DNA of 64,000 nt from Variovorax paradoxus. GTDB taxonomy: Bacteria; Pseudomonadota; Gammaproteobacteria; Burkholderiales; Burkholderiaceae_C. Position 1 is the first letter of the stretch. Each line of letters opens with the position of its first letter. The translations under genes and the position numbers were made by a program. This document shows positions 49,245 through 58,549 of this stretch, one piece after another. A model generated the notes under the pieces. The model made no database searches. It saw nothing but the letters and a program-made list of their open reading frames with translations, and was not told where the DNA came from. The stretch covers positions 3,785,001 through 3,849,000 of the forward strand of contig NZ_CP045644.1 of the NCBI RefSeq assembly GCF_009498455.1, written 5' to 3'.

Positions 49245-49781
49245 ATGAGCGATGCCCCCATTTCCCCGGTTCCTCCGACCACCGACGAGGCCGTGCGCGC
49301 GCCCGTCGATTTCTATCGCGCCGAGGACTACCGCGCCGAAGAGAGCATCGGCTACCTCATGCGCCGCATCGTCACGTCCGTGGGCCAGACGGTCGGCACG
49401 CGCATGTGCGAACCCGGCAGCCCCACCTACCCGCAGTGGGTGCCGCTGTACAAGCTGCACGTTGGCGCCGCCACCACCGTGGCCGAACTCGCCCGCGCCT
49501 GCGAGCTCGACACCGGCGCCATGACGCGCCTGCTCGACCGCCTCGAAGCCAAGGGCCTGTGCCGCCGCGTGCGCTCGCTCGAAGACCGCCGCGTGGTCAA
49601 CATCGAACTCACCGACGAAGGCCGCGCGGCCGCGAAGGAAGTGCCCTATGTGCTGAGCCGGGTGCAGAACGAGTACCTGGCCGGCTTCACCACCGAAGAA
49701 TGGGAGCAGCTCAAGGACTACTTGCGCCGCATCCTCGACAACGCACAGGGCCTCGCGGCCCGTGGAGAGAAGAATGACTGA
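49245..49781 (+). CDS. MarR-family transcriptional regulator
   Basis: A 178-residue winged-helix repressor. The DNA-binding part (about residues 75-130) has AELARACELDTGAMTRLLDR and the wing CRRVRSLEDRRVVNIELTDEG. It heads an efflux operon: the outer membrane factor overlaps its end by 8 bases, then EmrA and EmrB. It likely represses this operon and is released by the exported compounds, as EmrR/MarR do. An ATG at 49224 lies upstream of the predicted transcription start, so 49245 is preferred. Confidence 0.92.
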   Translation: MSDAPISPVPPTTDEAVRAPVDFYRAEDYRAEESIGYLMRRIVTSVGQTVGTRMCEPGSPTYPQWVPLYKLHVGAATTVAELARACELDTGAMTRLLDRLEAKGLCRRVRSLEDRRVVNIELTDEGRAAAKEVPYVLSRVQNEYLAGFTTEEWEQLKDYLRRILDNAQGLAARGEKND

Positions 49782-51252
49782 GTCTTTCGCCGTGCGCGCG
49801 CTGCGCCGCACGCCTGTCGTGGCCGCCGCATTGGCGGTGGTCGCGCTCGCCGGTTGCGCCGACATGGCCGGCATCGGCTCGCACGCCACGCTGCGCGATG
49901 CGTCCACGCTCGGCATCGCGGCCGACCCCGCGCGCGCCAATGTGCCCAGCCTCGACAGCCAGTGGTGGCAGGCCTTCGGCGACAGCCAGCTCAACGCGCT
50001 GGTCGACCAGGCCGTGGCCGGCAACCCGAACCTGCAGGTCGCGCGTGCGCGCCTTGTGCGCGCCCAGGCCTCGGCGGACATCGCTGGCGCGGCGCTGCTG
50101 CCCAAGGTCGGCGCCGACCTCAACCTGAACCGCCAGAAGTTCAACAGCAACTACATCTACCCGGCACCGCTCGGCGGCTCGACGCAGAACATCGGCCTGC
50201 TGCAGCTCGGCGCAAGCTGGGAGCTCGACTTCTTCGGCAAGAACCGCAGCGCACTCGACACCGCCCTCGGTGCGGCCAATGCCGCCGCAGCCGATGCCGA
50301 TGCCGCGCGCGTGCTGCTTGCGAGCAACGTGGCGCGCAGCTACTTCCAATGGGCGCGCCTGAACGAACAGGTCGAGGTGGCCAGGCGCACGCTGGCCCAG
50401 CGCGACGAAACCTTCAAGCTGGTGCGCGACCGCGTCTCGGCCGGCCTCGACACCCGCCTCGAACTGCGCCAGAGCGAAGGCGGCCTGCCTGAAGCGCGCC
50501 AGCAGATCGAAGCGCTCAACGAGCAGATCGCGCTGCAGCAGCATGCGCTCGATGCGCTCGTGGGCCAGCCCAATGTGTCGGCCTCGCTCAAGCCGCCGGT
50601 GCTCGCCGGCGTGAAGCCGATGGCGCTGCAGGCGAACATTCCGGCCGACCTGCTGGGCCGCCGCGCCGACATCGCCGCCGCGCGCTGGCGCGTCGAAGCG
50701 GCGACCAGCGACGTGGCCAATGCCAAGACCCAGTTCTATCCCAACGTGAACCTCACGGCCTTTGCCGGCTTCCAGAGCTTGGGGCTAGGCAAGCTGCTCA
50801 AGTCGGGCAGTGAGCAGTGGGGCGTGGGCCCGGCCATCCACCTGCCGATTTTTGAAGGCGGGCGCCTGCGCGCCAACCTGCGCGGCAAGTCGGCCGACCT
50901 CGACGTGGCCATCGAAAGCTACAACGCCACGGTGCTCGACGCCGTGCGCGACGCGGCCGACCAGGTGTCGAGCGCGCAGTCGATCACGCGCCAGCAGACC
51001 GAGCAGCGCGCCGCGCAGACGGCCGCCGAAGGCGCCTACGACATTGCCGTGCAGCGCTACCGCGCGGGCCTGGGCAACTACCTCAACGTGCTGACCGCCG
51101 AAACCGCCGTGCTGGCCCAGCGCCGGCTCGCGGTCGACCTGGCGGCCCGCGCCCTCGACACGCAGGTGGGCCTGGCGCGCGCCCTGGGCGGCGGTTGGCA
51201 GCCACCCGCCACCGCCACGGCGTCGGCGCCGACGGCCGCCACCCAGAACTGA
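49774..51252 (+). CDS. Efflux outer membrane lipoprotein, NodT family
   Basis: A 492-residue TolC-type outer membrane channel with a lipoprotein signal peptide (lipobox LAGC, about residue 28) and two OEP repeats with coiled-coil hairpins (residues about 60-270 and 280-480). Motifs: QWWQAFGDSQLNALVDQA, ASWELDFFGKNR, IPADLLGRRADIAAARWRV. It overlaps marR by 8 bases and forms the outer membrane part of the EmrAB pump. Confidence 0.94.
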   Translation: MTESFAVRALRRTPVVAAALAVVALAGCADMAGIGSHATLRDASTLGIAADPARANVPSLDSQWWQAFGDSQLNALVDQAVAGNPNLQVARARLVRAQASADIAGAALLPKVGADLNLNRQKFNSNYIYPAPLGGSTQNIGLLQLGASWELDFFGKNRSALDTALGAANAAAADADAARVLLASNVARSYFQWARLNEQVEVARRTLAQRDETFKLVRDRVSAGLDTRLELRQSEGGLPEARQQIEALNEQIALQQHALDALVGQPNVSASLKPPVLAGVKPMALQANIPADLLGRRADIAAARWRVEAATSDVANAKTQFYPNVNLTAFAGFQSLGLGKLLKSGSEQWGVGPAIHLPIFEGGRLRANLRGKSADLDVAIESYNATVLDAVRDAADQVSSAQSITRQQTEQRAAQTAAEGAYDIAVQRYRAGLGNYLNVLTAETAVLAQRRLAVDLAARALDTQVGLARALGGGWQPPATATASAPTAATQN

Positions 51253-51287
51253 TTTGCTGATCCGCCTTCTTCGGAAAGAACTCCATC

Positions 51288-52625
51288 ATGAGCGATAACA
51301 ACACTCCGACATCCGCTTCCATCCCGTCTTCCAACGCACCCACCACCGCAGCGCCCGAGGCGCCTGCAAGCAACGGCAAGCGCCGCCGCGCACTCACCGC
51401 CCTCACCGCCGTGGTGCTGGTCGCCGGTGGCGGCTGGGGCCTGTACGAATGGCTGGTCGCCAGCCACTACGAGAACACCGACAACGCCTACGTGCAGGGC
51501 AACGTCATCCAGATCACGCCGCAGATCGGCGGCACCGTCATGGCCATCGGCGCCGACGACACCGACTTCGTGAAGGCCGGTCAGCCGCTGGTGCAGCTCG
51601 ACCCGGCCGACGCCAAGGTCGCGCTCGAGCAGGCCGAGGCCGCGCTCGCGCAGGCCGTGCGCCAGGTGCGCACGCTGTACGCCAACAACGGCTCGCTGGC
51701 CGCGCAGGTCACGCTGCGCCAGTCGGACATCGCCAAGGCCCAGAGCGACATCGCCAAGGCGCAGGACGACCTGCAGCGCCGCCGCGCGCTGTCGGGCAAC
51801 GGCGCCGTGTCGAAGGAAGAACTCAACCACGCCGAGACGCAGCTGGCCAATGCCAAGAGCGCACTCGCCGCCGCACAGGCCGGCGTGGTCGCCGCGCGCG
51901 AGGCGCTGGCCAGCAACCAGTCGCTGACCGAAGGCACCAGCGTGCCCCAGCACCCCAGCGTGCTGGCCGCCGCGGCCAAGGTGCGCGAGGCCTACCTCGC
52001 CACGCAGCGCGTGGCCATGCCCGCACCGGTCGACGGCTATGTCGCCAAGCGCACCGTGCAGCTGGGCCAGCGCGTGGCCGCCGGCACGCCGATGATGTCG
52101 ATCGTGCCGCTGCACCAGCTGTGGGTCGACGCCAACTTCAAGGAAGTGCAGCTGCGCAACATCCGCATCGACCAGCCCGTGAAGCTCACCGCCGACGTCT
52201 ACGGCAAGAAGGTCGAGTACACCGGCAAGGTCGCCGGCCTGGGCGTGGGCACCGGCGCCGCCTTTGCGCTGCTGCCGGCGCAGAACGCCACCGGCAACTG
52301 GATCAAGGTGGTGCAGCGCGTGCCCGTGCGCATCGCGCTCGACCCCGAGCAGCTCAAGGCCAACCCGCTGCGCATCGGCCTGTCGATGGACGCCGAGATC
52401 GACATCACGCAGAAGACCGGCAAGATGCTGGCCGATGCGCCGCGCAGCACCGCCTTCGCGCAGACGCAGGTCTACAGCCAGCTCGACCGCGGCGCCGACG
52501 CCGAAGTGGAACGCATCGTGGCCGCCAACCTCGGCCGCGGCGCACCGACGGCGGCCGTGAGCCGCCCGGCCGCGGCCACCGCGGCACCGGCCGCGCACGT
52601 CGCCACGCAGGGCCAGCCGGGCTGA
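51288..52625 (+). CDS. emrA: EmrA-type periplasmic adaptor (HlyD family)
   Basis: A 445-residue membrane fusion protein with one N-terminal TM helix (about residues 37-55), a biotinyl-lipoyl-like segment split by a long coiled coil (about residues 90-240), and a beta-barrel domain with VDANFKEVQLRNIRIDQPV. The HlyD pattern ENTDNAYVQGNVIQITPQI is clear. The C-terminal tail is Ala/Thr-rich. It links EmrB to the outer membrane factor. Confidence 0.94.
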   Translation: MSDNNTPTSASIPSSNAPTTAAPEAPASNGKRRRALTALTAVVLVAGGGWGLYEWLVASHYENTDNAYVQGNVIQITPQIGGTVMAIGADDTDFVKAGQPLVQLDPADAKVALEQAEAALAQAVRQVRTLYANNGSLAAQVTLRQSDIAKAQSDIAKAQDDLQRRRALSGNGAVSKEELNHAETQLANAKSALAAAQAGVVAAREALASNQSLTEGTSVPQHPSVLAAAAKVREAYLATQRVAMPAPVDGYVAKRTVQLGQRVAAGTPMMSIVPLHQLWVDANFKEVQLRNIRIDQPVKLTADVYGKKVEYTGKVAGLGVGTGAAFALLPAQNATGNWIKVVQRVPVRIALDPEQLKANPLRIGLSMDAEIDITQKTGKMLADAPRSTAFAQTQVYSQLDRGADAEVERIVAANLGRGAPTAAVSRPAAATAAPAAHVATQGQPG

Positions 52626-52663
52626 TCGCAGCGCTGATTCGCTGAACCCTCACAGCCCGCGCC

Positions 52664-54226
52664 ATGGCCACCGCTGCTCCCGCTTACATCGCGCACCCCC
52701 CGCTCGAGGGCTCCGCCCGCGTGTGGGGCACGGTCGCGCTGTCCGCCGCCACCTTCATGAACGTGCTCGACTCGTCGATCGCGAACGTGTCGCTGCCGGC
52801 CATCTCGGGCGACCTTGGCGTGAGCACCACGCAAGGCACCTGGGTCATCACCAGCTTCGCGGTGGCCAACGCCATCGCGGTGCCGCTCACGGGTTTCATG
52901 ACCCAGCGCTTCGGTCAGGTGCGCCTGTTCATGGCCAGCGTGATCCTGTTCATGATCGCCTCGCTGCTGTGCGGCCTGGCGCCGAACATGACCACGCTGA
53001 TCGCCTTCCGCGCGCTGCAGGGCTTCGTCGCGGGCCCGATGATTCCGCTGTCGCAGACGCTGCTGCTGTCGAGCTACCCGCGCGCCAAGGCCGGCCTGGC
53101 GATGGCGATGTGGTCGATGACCACGCTGGTCGCGCCGGTGATGGGGCCGCTGCTCGGCGGCTGGATCACCGACAACATCTCGTGGCCGTGGATCTTCTAC
53201 ATCAACATCCCGGTCGGCATCGTGGCCGCGGCCATCACCTGGACGCTGTATCACAAGCGCGAGAGCAAGACGCACAAGGTGCCGATCGACGCCATCGGGC
53301 TGGCGCTCCTGGTGCTGTGGGTGGGTTCGATGCAGCTCATGCTCGACAAGGGCAAGGAGCTCGACTGGTTCCACTCGGCCGAGATCGTCACGATGGCCGT
53401 GGTGGCCGTGGTCGGCTTCGCCTTCTTCCTGGTCTGGGAGCTGACCGACAAGCACCCGGTGGTCGACCTGTCGCTGTTCAAGCGCCGCAACTTCTGGTCG
53501 GGCGCGGTGGCCACCGCCATTGCCTACGGCCTGTTCTTCGGCAACGTGGTGCTGCTGCCGCTGTGGCTGCAGCAGTGGATGGGCTACACCGCCACGCAGG
53601 CGGGGATGATCATGGCGCCCGTGGGGATGCTGGCGATCTTCTTCTCGCCGGTGGTGGGCCTCACCGTGGCCAAGATCGACCCGCGCCGCTACGCGACCTT
53701 CTCGTTCCTGGTGTTCGCACTGGTGCTGTGGATGCGCTCGAACTTCAACACGCAGGCCGACTTCGTGACGATCATCATCCCGACGATCATCCAGGGCATC
53801 GCGATGGCGTTCTTCTTCATTCCGCTCGTGACTATCACGCTGTCGGGCCTCACGCCCGACCGCATCCCGGCCGCGTCGGGGCTGTCGAACTTCCTGCGGA
53901 TCACGGCGGGCGCCATGGGCACCTCGATCGCCACCACGCTGTGGGACAGCCGCGCGGCGCTGCACCATGCGCAGCTCGTGGAGTCGGTGAACCCGGGCAA
54001 CAGCGCGGCCACCAGCGCCATTGCGGGGCTGACGGGCAGCGGCTTCAGCACCGAGCAGGTGCTCGGGCAGATCAACCGCCTTGTCGATCAACAGGCGTTC
54101 ATGCTCGCAACGAACGACATCTTCTATGCCTCGGCCGTGCTGTTCCTGCTGCTGATCCCGCTGGTGTGGCTGGCGCGGCCGCAAAAGGGCGGCGCGGGCG
54201 GCGACGCGGCCGCCGGCGCGCACTGA
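52664..54226 (+). CDS. emrB: EmrB-type multidrug transporter, DHA2 MFS family
   Basis: A 520-residue inner-membrane drug:proton antiporter with 14 TM helices. DHA2 signatures: TFMNVLDSSIANVSLPAISG, QGTWVITSFAVANAIAVPLT and RALQGFVAGPMIPLSQTLLL. It is the last pump gene of marR-omf-emrA-emrB. The LysR gene follows after 19 bases on the same strand. Confidence 0.95.
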   Translation: MATAAPAYIAHPPLEGSARVWGTVALSAATFMNVLDSSIANVSLPAISGDLGVSTTQGTWVITSFAVANAIAVPLTGFMTQRFGQVRLFMASVILFMIASLLCGLAPNMTTLIAFRALQGFVAGPMIPLSQTLLLSSYPRAKAGLAMAMWSMTTLVAPVMGPLLGGWITDNISWPWIFYINIPVGIVAAAITWTLYHKRESKTHKVPIDAIGLALLVLWVGSMQLMLDKGKELDWFHSAEIVTMAVVAVVGFAFFLVWELTDKHPVVDLSLFKRRNFWSGAVATAIAYGLFFGNVVLLPLWLQQWMGYTATQAGMIMAPVGMLAIFFSPVVGLTVAKIDPRRYATFSFLVFALVLWMRSNFNTQADFVTIIIPTIIQGIAMAFFFIPLVTITLSGLTPDRIPAASGLSNFLRITAGAMGTSIATTLWDSRAALHHAQLVESVNPGNSAATSAIAGLTGSGFSTEQVLGQINRLVDQQAFMLATNDIFYASAVLFLLLIPLVWLARPQKGGAGGDAAAGAH

Positions 54227-54245
54227 CCTCGCACGGCCCGCGCGC

Positions 54246-55157
54246 ATGGACCAGTTCACGGCCATGAAGGCGTTCCGCGCCGTCGTGGAGGCCGGCGGCT
54301 TCACCGCCGCGGCCGACGCGATGGACGTGTCGCACACGGTGGTCTCGCGCCACGTCAAGCAGCTGGAAACCGCGCTGGGCGTGCAGCTGCTCAACCGCAC
54401 CACGCGCCGCTTCGCGCTCACGCAGGCCGGTCAGACCTACTACGAACACACACGGCAGATCCTCGACCAGGTCGAGACGGCCGCGCTGATCGTGGCGCAG
54501 CACCAGGTCGAGCCCACCGGCCTGCTGCGCATCAACGCGCCGATGTCCTTCGGACTGGAAGAGCTGGCGCAGTGGCTGCCGGCGTTTCTCGACACGCACC
54601 CGCAGGTCAAGGCCGACCTGGTCTGCAACGACCGTTTTGTCGATCTGATCGAAGAGGGCTTCGACGTCGGATTGCGACTGGCGTATGCACTCTCGGATTC
54701 GACGCTGATCGTCAAGCGCCTCGCCAGCTTCGAGGAGTGGTGGGTGGCATCGCCCGCCTACCTGCAGCGGCGCGGCACCCCGCAGACGCCCGCCGACCTG
54801 GCGGCGCACGACTGCCTGAACTACTCATTGGCCGCGAAGGCCGCACAGCCCAGCTTCACCGCGCCGGACGGCAGCGTCCACACGGTGGATGTCGGCGGGC
54901 GGTTGCAGGCCAACAGCGGGATCGCGCTGCGCAGCGCCGCGCTGGCGGGCACGGGGCTGGCGGCGTCGCCGGCGTTCCTCGTGCGTGCCCATGTCGCGCG
55001 CGGCGAGCTGGTGCGCGTGCTGCCCGGGTTCCGCCAGCAGCCGCTGAACCTGTACGCGCTCTATCCGCAGAACCGGCACCTGTCGCCGAAGGTGCGCGCC
55101 TTCGTCGATTTCGCTGCTGCGCGCTACCTGCCCGCGGACGGGCAGGGCGGCGACTGA
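54246..55157 (+). CDS. LysR-family transcriptional regulator
   Basis: A 303-residue regulator. The N-terminal winged helix is MKAFRAVVEAGGFTAAADAM with SHTVVSRHVKQLETALGVQL; the rest is the effector-binding fold (GLLRINAPMSFGLEELAQWL). This CrgA/DsdC-like subgroup often regulates neighbouring exporters or oxidoreductases. It is convergent with the isochorismatase-like gene (6-base gap). The target is unknown. Confidence 0.94.
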   Translation: MDQFTAMKAFRAVVEAGGFTAAADAMDVSHTVVSRHVKQLETALGVQLLNRTTRRFALTQAGQTYYEHTRQILDQVETAALIVAQHQVEPTGLLRINAPMSFGLEELAQWLPAFLDTHPQVKADLVCNDRFVDLIEEGFDVGLRLAYALSDSTLIVKRLASFEEWWVASPAYLQRRGTPQTPADLAAHDCLNYSLAAKAAQPSFTAPDGSVHTVDVGGRLQANSGIALRSAALAGTGLAASPAFLVRAHVARGELVRVLPGFRQQPLNLYALYPQNRHLSPKVRAFVDFAAARYLPADGQGGD

Positions 55158-55163
55158 GGCCGT

Positions 55164-55781
55164 TCAGGCACCCGCCTCCAGCAGCCGCAACACCTCGTCG
55201 GTCGAACGCACCTCGGCCACCACATCCGACACGCCACGCAGCGCCGCGCGATGCAGTTCGCGGTGGCTCAGCACGCCGCCTTCCTCCAGGTCGAGGTCGC
55301 GCGTCGCGCAGGCATCGCCCACGATGAGGCTCTGGTAGCCGCGCGGTGCGGCATCGAACGCGGTGGCCGACACGCACATGTGCGTCATGAGGCCCGTGAG
55401 GATCAGCGTCGTGATGCCGCGCGCCTGCAGCTCGGCCTCGAGCGCGGTGCCCGCGAAGGCGCTCGGCGTCGCCTTGCGCAGCACCGTGTGCTGCGGCGCC
55501 GGGTGCAGCGCGTCGTGGATGCCGAAGGCGTGGCTGCCGTCCGCGAAGATCGGGCTGTCGGCGGGCGCCACGTGCTGCACATGGAACACCGACATCGCAT
55601 GCCGGTCGGCGGCATCGATCAGGCGCCGCGCCTGGCGCAGGGCGGCCCCTCCGTCGGGGATGGGCATGCGCCCGTCGAAATACTCGTTCTGGAAATCGAT
55701 CGCGATCAGCGCCGTGCTGGCGGGGTCAAGGCGACTCGTGGGCACGGCGCCGGTGAGGCTGCGGATGCTGGGGTGCTTCAT
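55164..55781 (-). CDS. Isochorismatase-like cysteine hydrolase
   Basis: A 205-residue hydrolase. The catalytic triad is Asp in ALIAIDFQNEYFDG, Lys in LRKATPSAFAG and Cys in GLMTHMCVSATAFDAA, in family order. The start MKHPSIRSLTG at 55781 fits the family. The substrate could be an amide, nicotinamide or isochorismate-like compound; nothing in the context decides. Confidence 0.92.
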   Translation of the reverse strand: MKHPSIRSLTGAVPTSRLDPASTALIAIDFQNEYFDGRMPIPDGGAALRQARRLIDAADRHAMSVFHVQHVAPADSPIFADGSHAFGIHDALHPAPQHTVLRKATPSAFAGTALEAELQARGITTLILTGLMTHMCVSATAFDAAPRGYQSLIVGDACATRDLDLEEGGVLSHRELHRAALRGVSDVVAEVRSTDEVLRLLEAGA

Positions 55782-55971
55782 GCGTTCTCTGCGTGAGTGA
55801 AAGAAGGCCTGAAGCGTAGGCAGCCCGCGCGCTGCGGGGTAGAGGCGCCGCCGCACAAGATTTGTGCGGATCGTGACGCGGCGGCCGACGCGTACTGGTC
55901 GATTGGACCTGCGAGCGATTGGTCGCTCGGCAACCCCCGTGCGCCCTAGGCGTTCGACGGGCTCGGGCCGT

Positions 55972-57960
55972 TCAGCTCTTGTCGAACACGCGCCGATAGC
56001 GCACGTGGCCGCCCAGTTCTCGCCGCGTCTTGTTGGTCACGAGACGCACAGCGCCGCTGGTCACGATGTCCTCCATCGCCAGCAACTGTTCGCGGTCGGC
56101 GTCGGTGAGTTCGGGGAATTCGCCAGGGTGCGTTTTCTGGTACTCCCACACACGCCGCTCCAGGTCAGAGAGTGATCGTGCTTCGTCCATTGGCGGCGGA
56201 GGCTGATGCTCTGGGTTGAGGGGCAGGGTGAGCGTCGCGCTCGTGTGCTTGAGCCAGGCGATGTGTCCCCGCGTGACCTCCATCTTCTGCTTGATCTGCT
56301 TGATCTTCTCTTCGCGATCAAAGGCCGTCACCGGCCCCACCATGTAGAAAGACGCATGAGAGTCGTGCACCATCTCGTCGAAAAAGCGATCAACGGCTGC
56401 GGGCAGCTTGGTGGTGGACGCGTTTGTCAAGAACTCGGCGTAGATGCGCAGGAAGTCCTTCTGTGCGGCAGAGAGGCCCGACTTCCCCGCAGACAACGGC
56501 GCGAGATCGGACTCCCTTTTTTCTCGCAAAAGTGCGGCAGCGGCGTCCGATGCAAAGTCGGAGTCGCTTTCGCGGATGTCGATGCGGTCCTGTGCATTGG
56601 CACGCTGGTAACTTGGAAGCTTGACCACTTGGCCCATGTGAAGCAGCCGCCAGCGCCAGTACAGTTGCATATGCCCGTGCTGTGCGGCTTCAATGCCGCC
56701 GCCCACTCGGCTGCGGGCTGTCCACACTCGGTAAGCGTTGAACAGGTCAATGCTTTCGGTGTCAATCTCCAGATCTGCGACGGTGTTTTTCCCGCCCTCG
56801 ACCTTGAGAAGCTCTGCTGTGCTCAACAACGGAACCGCACTGAGGCGCGCCTCGTTGTACATGTCCAGCAACGGCATCTGAGAAAGCAGTTTGGCACGTG
56901 AGCCCACGGCCTTTCCTTGGCAACCGGGGTCATACCCGCCGCCCACATTCGAGTGGGCGCCCGGGTATACCTTCTCGATGCAGTTGGGCGGATATCTGTT
57001 GTCGCTCGTTCGCCCGGTCGAGAGTGGGAAATTGATACGTATCTCGTGCGCTGCGCACAAGTGCACCGTACGCTCCACGCTGGGCACGATGTCCAGTGTG
57101 CCGTTGGCCCACCCGCCAAGACCCCGCCAGAAAGGCGAGCTGTCAGCCAAGCCGACGGACGCGACCGAATCGAAAAGTCCCAGAAACTGAAGGCGAAACG
57201 GAACCTCCGCCAGCGTGTAGCTGCCGTTCTTCTCTTTCAGGAGCAGGTGGTGCAAGAAGTGGCAGAACGCTCGCGCCTGCGCTGCGCCGCGCGAGAAACC
57301 GAATACCGAGAGATTGACCTGCAGCAGCTTCTTCGGAGGCTTGCTTTGCAGGGCTTTTTGCAGTTCCCCGAGCTTGCCACCGGGAACCGCATTTAAACCG
57401 GTTGCGCGGCCGACGAAGTAGACCCGTTTGCCGGGCATGTTGGGGCTGGTGCTTCCATCGACGTGCAGCGGTTGGTGCGTGGCCAAATGCCCTGCGTCTT
57501 TATCGCTCACAAGCAGTTCGCCCACCACGGATTGATGCATCGCATTGAGCAATTGAATCAGTGCCCAATTGATGCGGGCATCGCCGCCTGTAGCCTTGGC
57601 CTTGCCGTCCGGCGTTTCTGTTTTTTCCCCGATCTCTTCGAAGGGCGTGCCCACGCCTGGGACGTAGATCCGGTGGTAGCCGTTTTTCCGGTCTTCCCGG
57701 AAAGCGTCGTGCAGCACGACCACATTGCTGTGGCTGCACTTGTTGTGGGCGTTGGGATCCTTGGCCAGTACATCCAATTGGTCGCGTTTCTTGTTGTTGT
57801 TGGTGCCGTCAAAAAAAATGCCGACGTGGATCATGGATCCGCAGAGCGAAGCCTTGTCATTGCGGTCGACGCAGCCAGCGGCTGCTGCACGCTGCACCTG
57901 CTCTTTAAGGCTCAGACGGCGTTCACCGGGCAACGGGGCTGGAATGGGTTGGACTGACAT
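55972..57960 (-). CDS. Tle1-like type VI lipase effector (DUF2235 domain)
   Basis: A 662-residue predicted phospholipase toxin delivered by VgrG. The DUF2235/Tle1 fold shows VGIFFDGTNNNKKR (Asp51), nucleophile elbow GFSRGAAQA (Ser about 223), Asp in LGLFDSVASVG (about 261) and His in YPGAHSNVGGGYD (about 335). The C-terminal about 250 residues are specific to this type. No signal peptide is present, as expected for a T6SS cargo. The start at 57960 is preceded by GGGAGA. It is the last gene of the module, after two DUF3304 lipoproteins. Composition is less GC-rich than flanking core genes. The phospholipase specificity is inferred. Confidence 0.88.
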   Translation of the reverse strand: MSVQPIPAPLPGERRLSLKEQVQRAAAAGCVDRNDKASLCGSMIHVGIFFDGTNNNKKRDQLDVLAKDPNAHNKCSHSNVVVLHDAFREDRKNGYHRIYVPGVGTPFEEIGEKTETPDGKAKATGGDARINWALIQLLNAMHQSVVGELLVSDKDAGHLATHQPLHVDGSTSPNMPGKRVYFVGRATGLNAVPGGKLGELQKALQSKPPKKLLQVNLSVFGFSRGAAQARAFCHFLHHLLLKEKNGSYTLAEVPFRLQFLGLFDSVASVGLADSSPFWRGLGGWANGTLDIVPSVERTVHLCAAHEIRINFPLSTGRTSDNRYPPNCIEKVYPGAHSNVGGGYDPGCQGKAVGSRAKLLSQMPLLDMYNEARLSAVPLLSTAELLKVEGGKNTVADLEIDTESIDLFNAYRVWTARSRVGGGIEAAQHGHMQLYWRWRLLHMGQVVKLPSYQRANAQDRIDIRESDSDFASDAAAALLREKRESDLAPLSAGKSGLSAAQKDFLRIYAEFLTNASTTKLPAAVDRFFDEMVHDSHASFYMVGPVTAFDREEKIKQIKQKMEVTRGHIAWLKHTSATLTLPLNPEHQPPPPMDEARSLSDLERRVWEYQKTHPGEFPELTDADREQLLAMEDIVTSGAVRLVTNKTRRELGGHVRYRRVFDKS

Positions 57961-57988
57961 ATTGGGATCTCCCTGTTTTTCTTTCCGC

Positions 57989-58549
57989 TTATTCGGTGCT
58001 TTGCGGCTTTTCCGGGTAGGCCATGCCCGAAGGGTGTTTCTCGTGGTCCAGGTCATAGTTGGTGACGTACACCTTGATGGCATCGTTCGGCAAGAAGAAC
58101 ACTTGAGCTCGGCCACCTTCCTTGCCGTAACGCTCAAGAGGCACCGTCTTGTGCAGCGTGCGTTCTTTCCAGCAGCACTGGGTTTCCTCTTGAAGCGTCA
58201 TGCTCTTTCGCTTCTCCCACGGTTCGGTGTAGTGGCCGATCGCCCAGCCAACATTGACCGTCAATCCGGGACGCCACTCAGCTGGCAGCGATACGCAGCA
58301 CGAAACGGAACCACCGCCACCGTATGGTGGGAGGTTGGAGCCGGGGTGGTCGTTCACGCTGTAGCCCTGTACCCCTTCGCTGGTGAAGTTGTAGCCCGTG
58401 ATGCCCACGATCATGGGCTCTGGCGGCTTTGGCTGTTGGGGCTCGCAACCGCCCGCTCCTGCAAGCAGCAAGCAGATCGCGGCTGTGCGTAGCAGCCATC
58501 TCGCAAACAGTCGAACAGGCATGGTTCTATTACCCCCTGGCTTCGTCAT
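57989..58549 (-). CDS. DUF3304 lipoprotein, copy 2 (probable immunity protein)
   Basis: A 186-residue predicted lipoprotein with signal peptide and lipobox LAGAGGC. After the Cys come EPQQPKPPEPMIVGITGYNF and other segments shared with the preceding gene: the first half and C-terminus are almost identical, while the middle (about residues 95-130) differs. Four or more Cys remain in the mature part (SCCVSL, CCWKER). Placed between the adaptor and the Tle1-like lipase, it likely protects the periplasm against the lipase (inference). The start at 58549 overlaps the stop of copy 1 (ATGA); Met at 58522 is also possible. Confidence 0.85.
   Translation of the reverse strand: MTKPGGNRTMPVRLFARWLLRTAAICLLLAGAGGCEPQQPKPPEPMIVGITGYNFTSEGVQGYSVNDHPGSNLPPYGGGGSVSCCVSLPAEWRPGLTVNVGWAIGHYTEPWEKRKSMTLQEETQCCWKERTLHKTVPLERYGKEGGRAQVFFLPNDAIKVYVTNYDLDHEKHPSGMAYPEKPQSTE

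Noticed and set aside
55782..55971. Search for attachment sites or a tRNA at the edge of the T6SS module
   Set aside because: No tRNA, direct repeat or integrase was visible in this 190-base gap.
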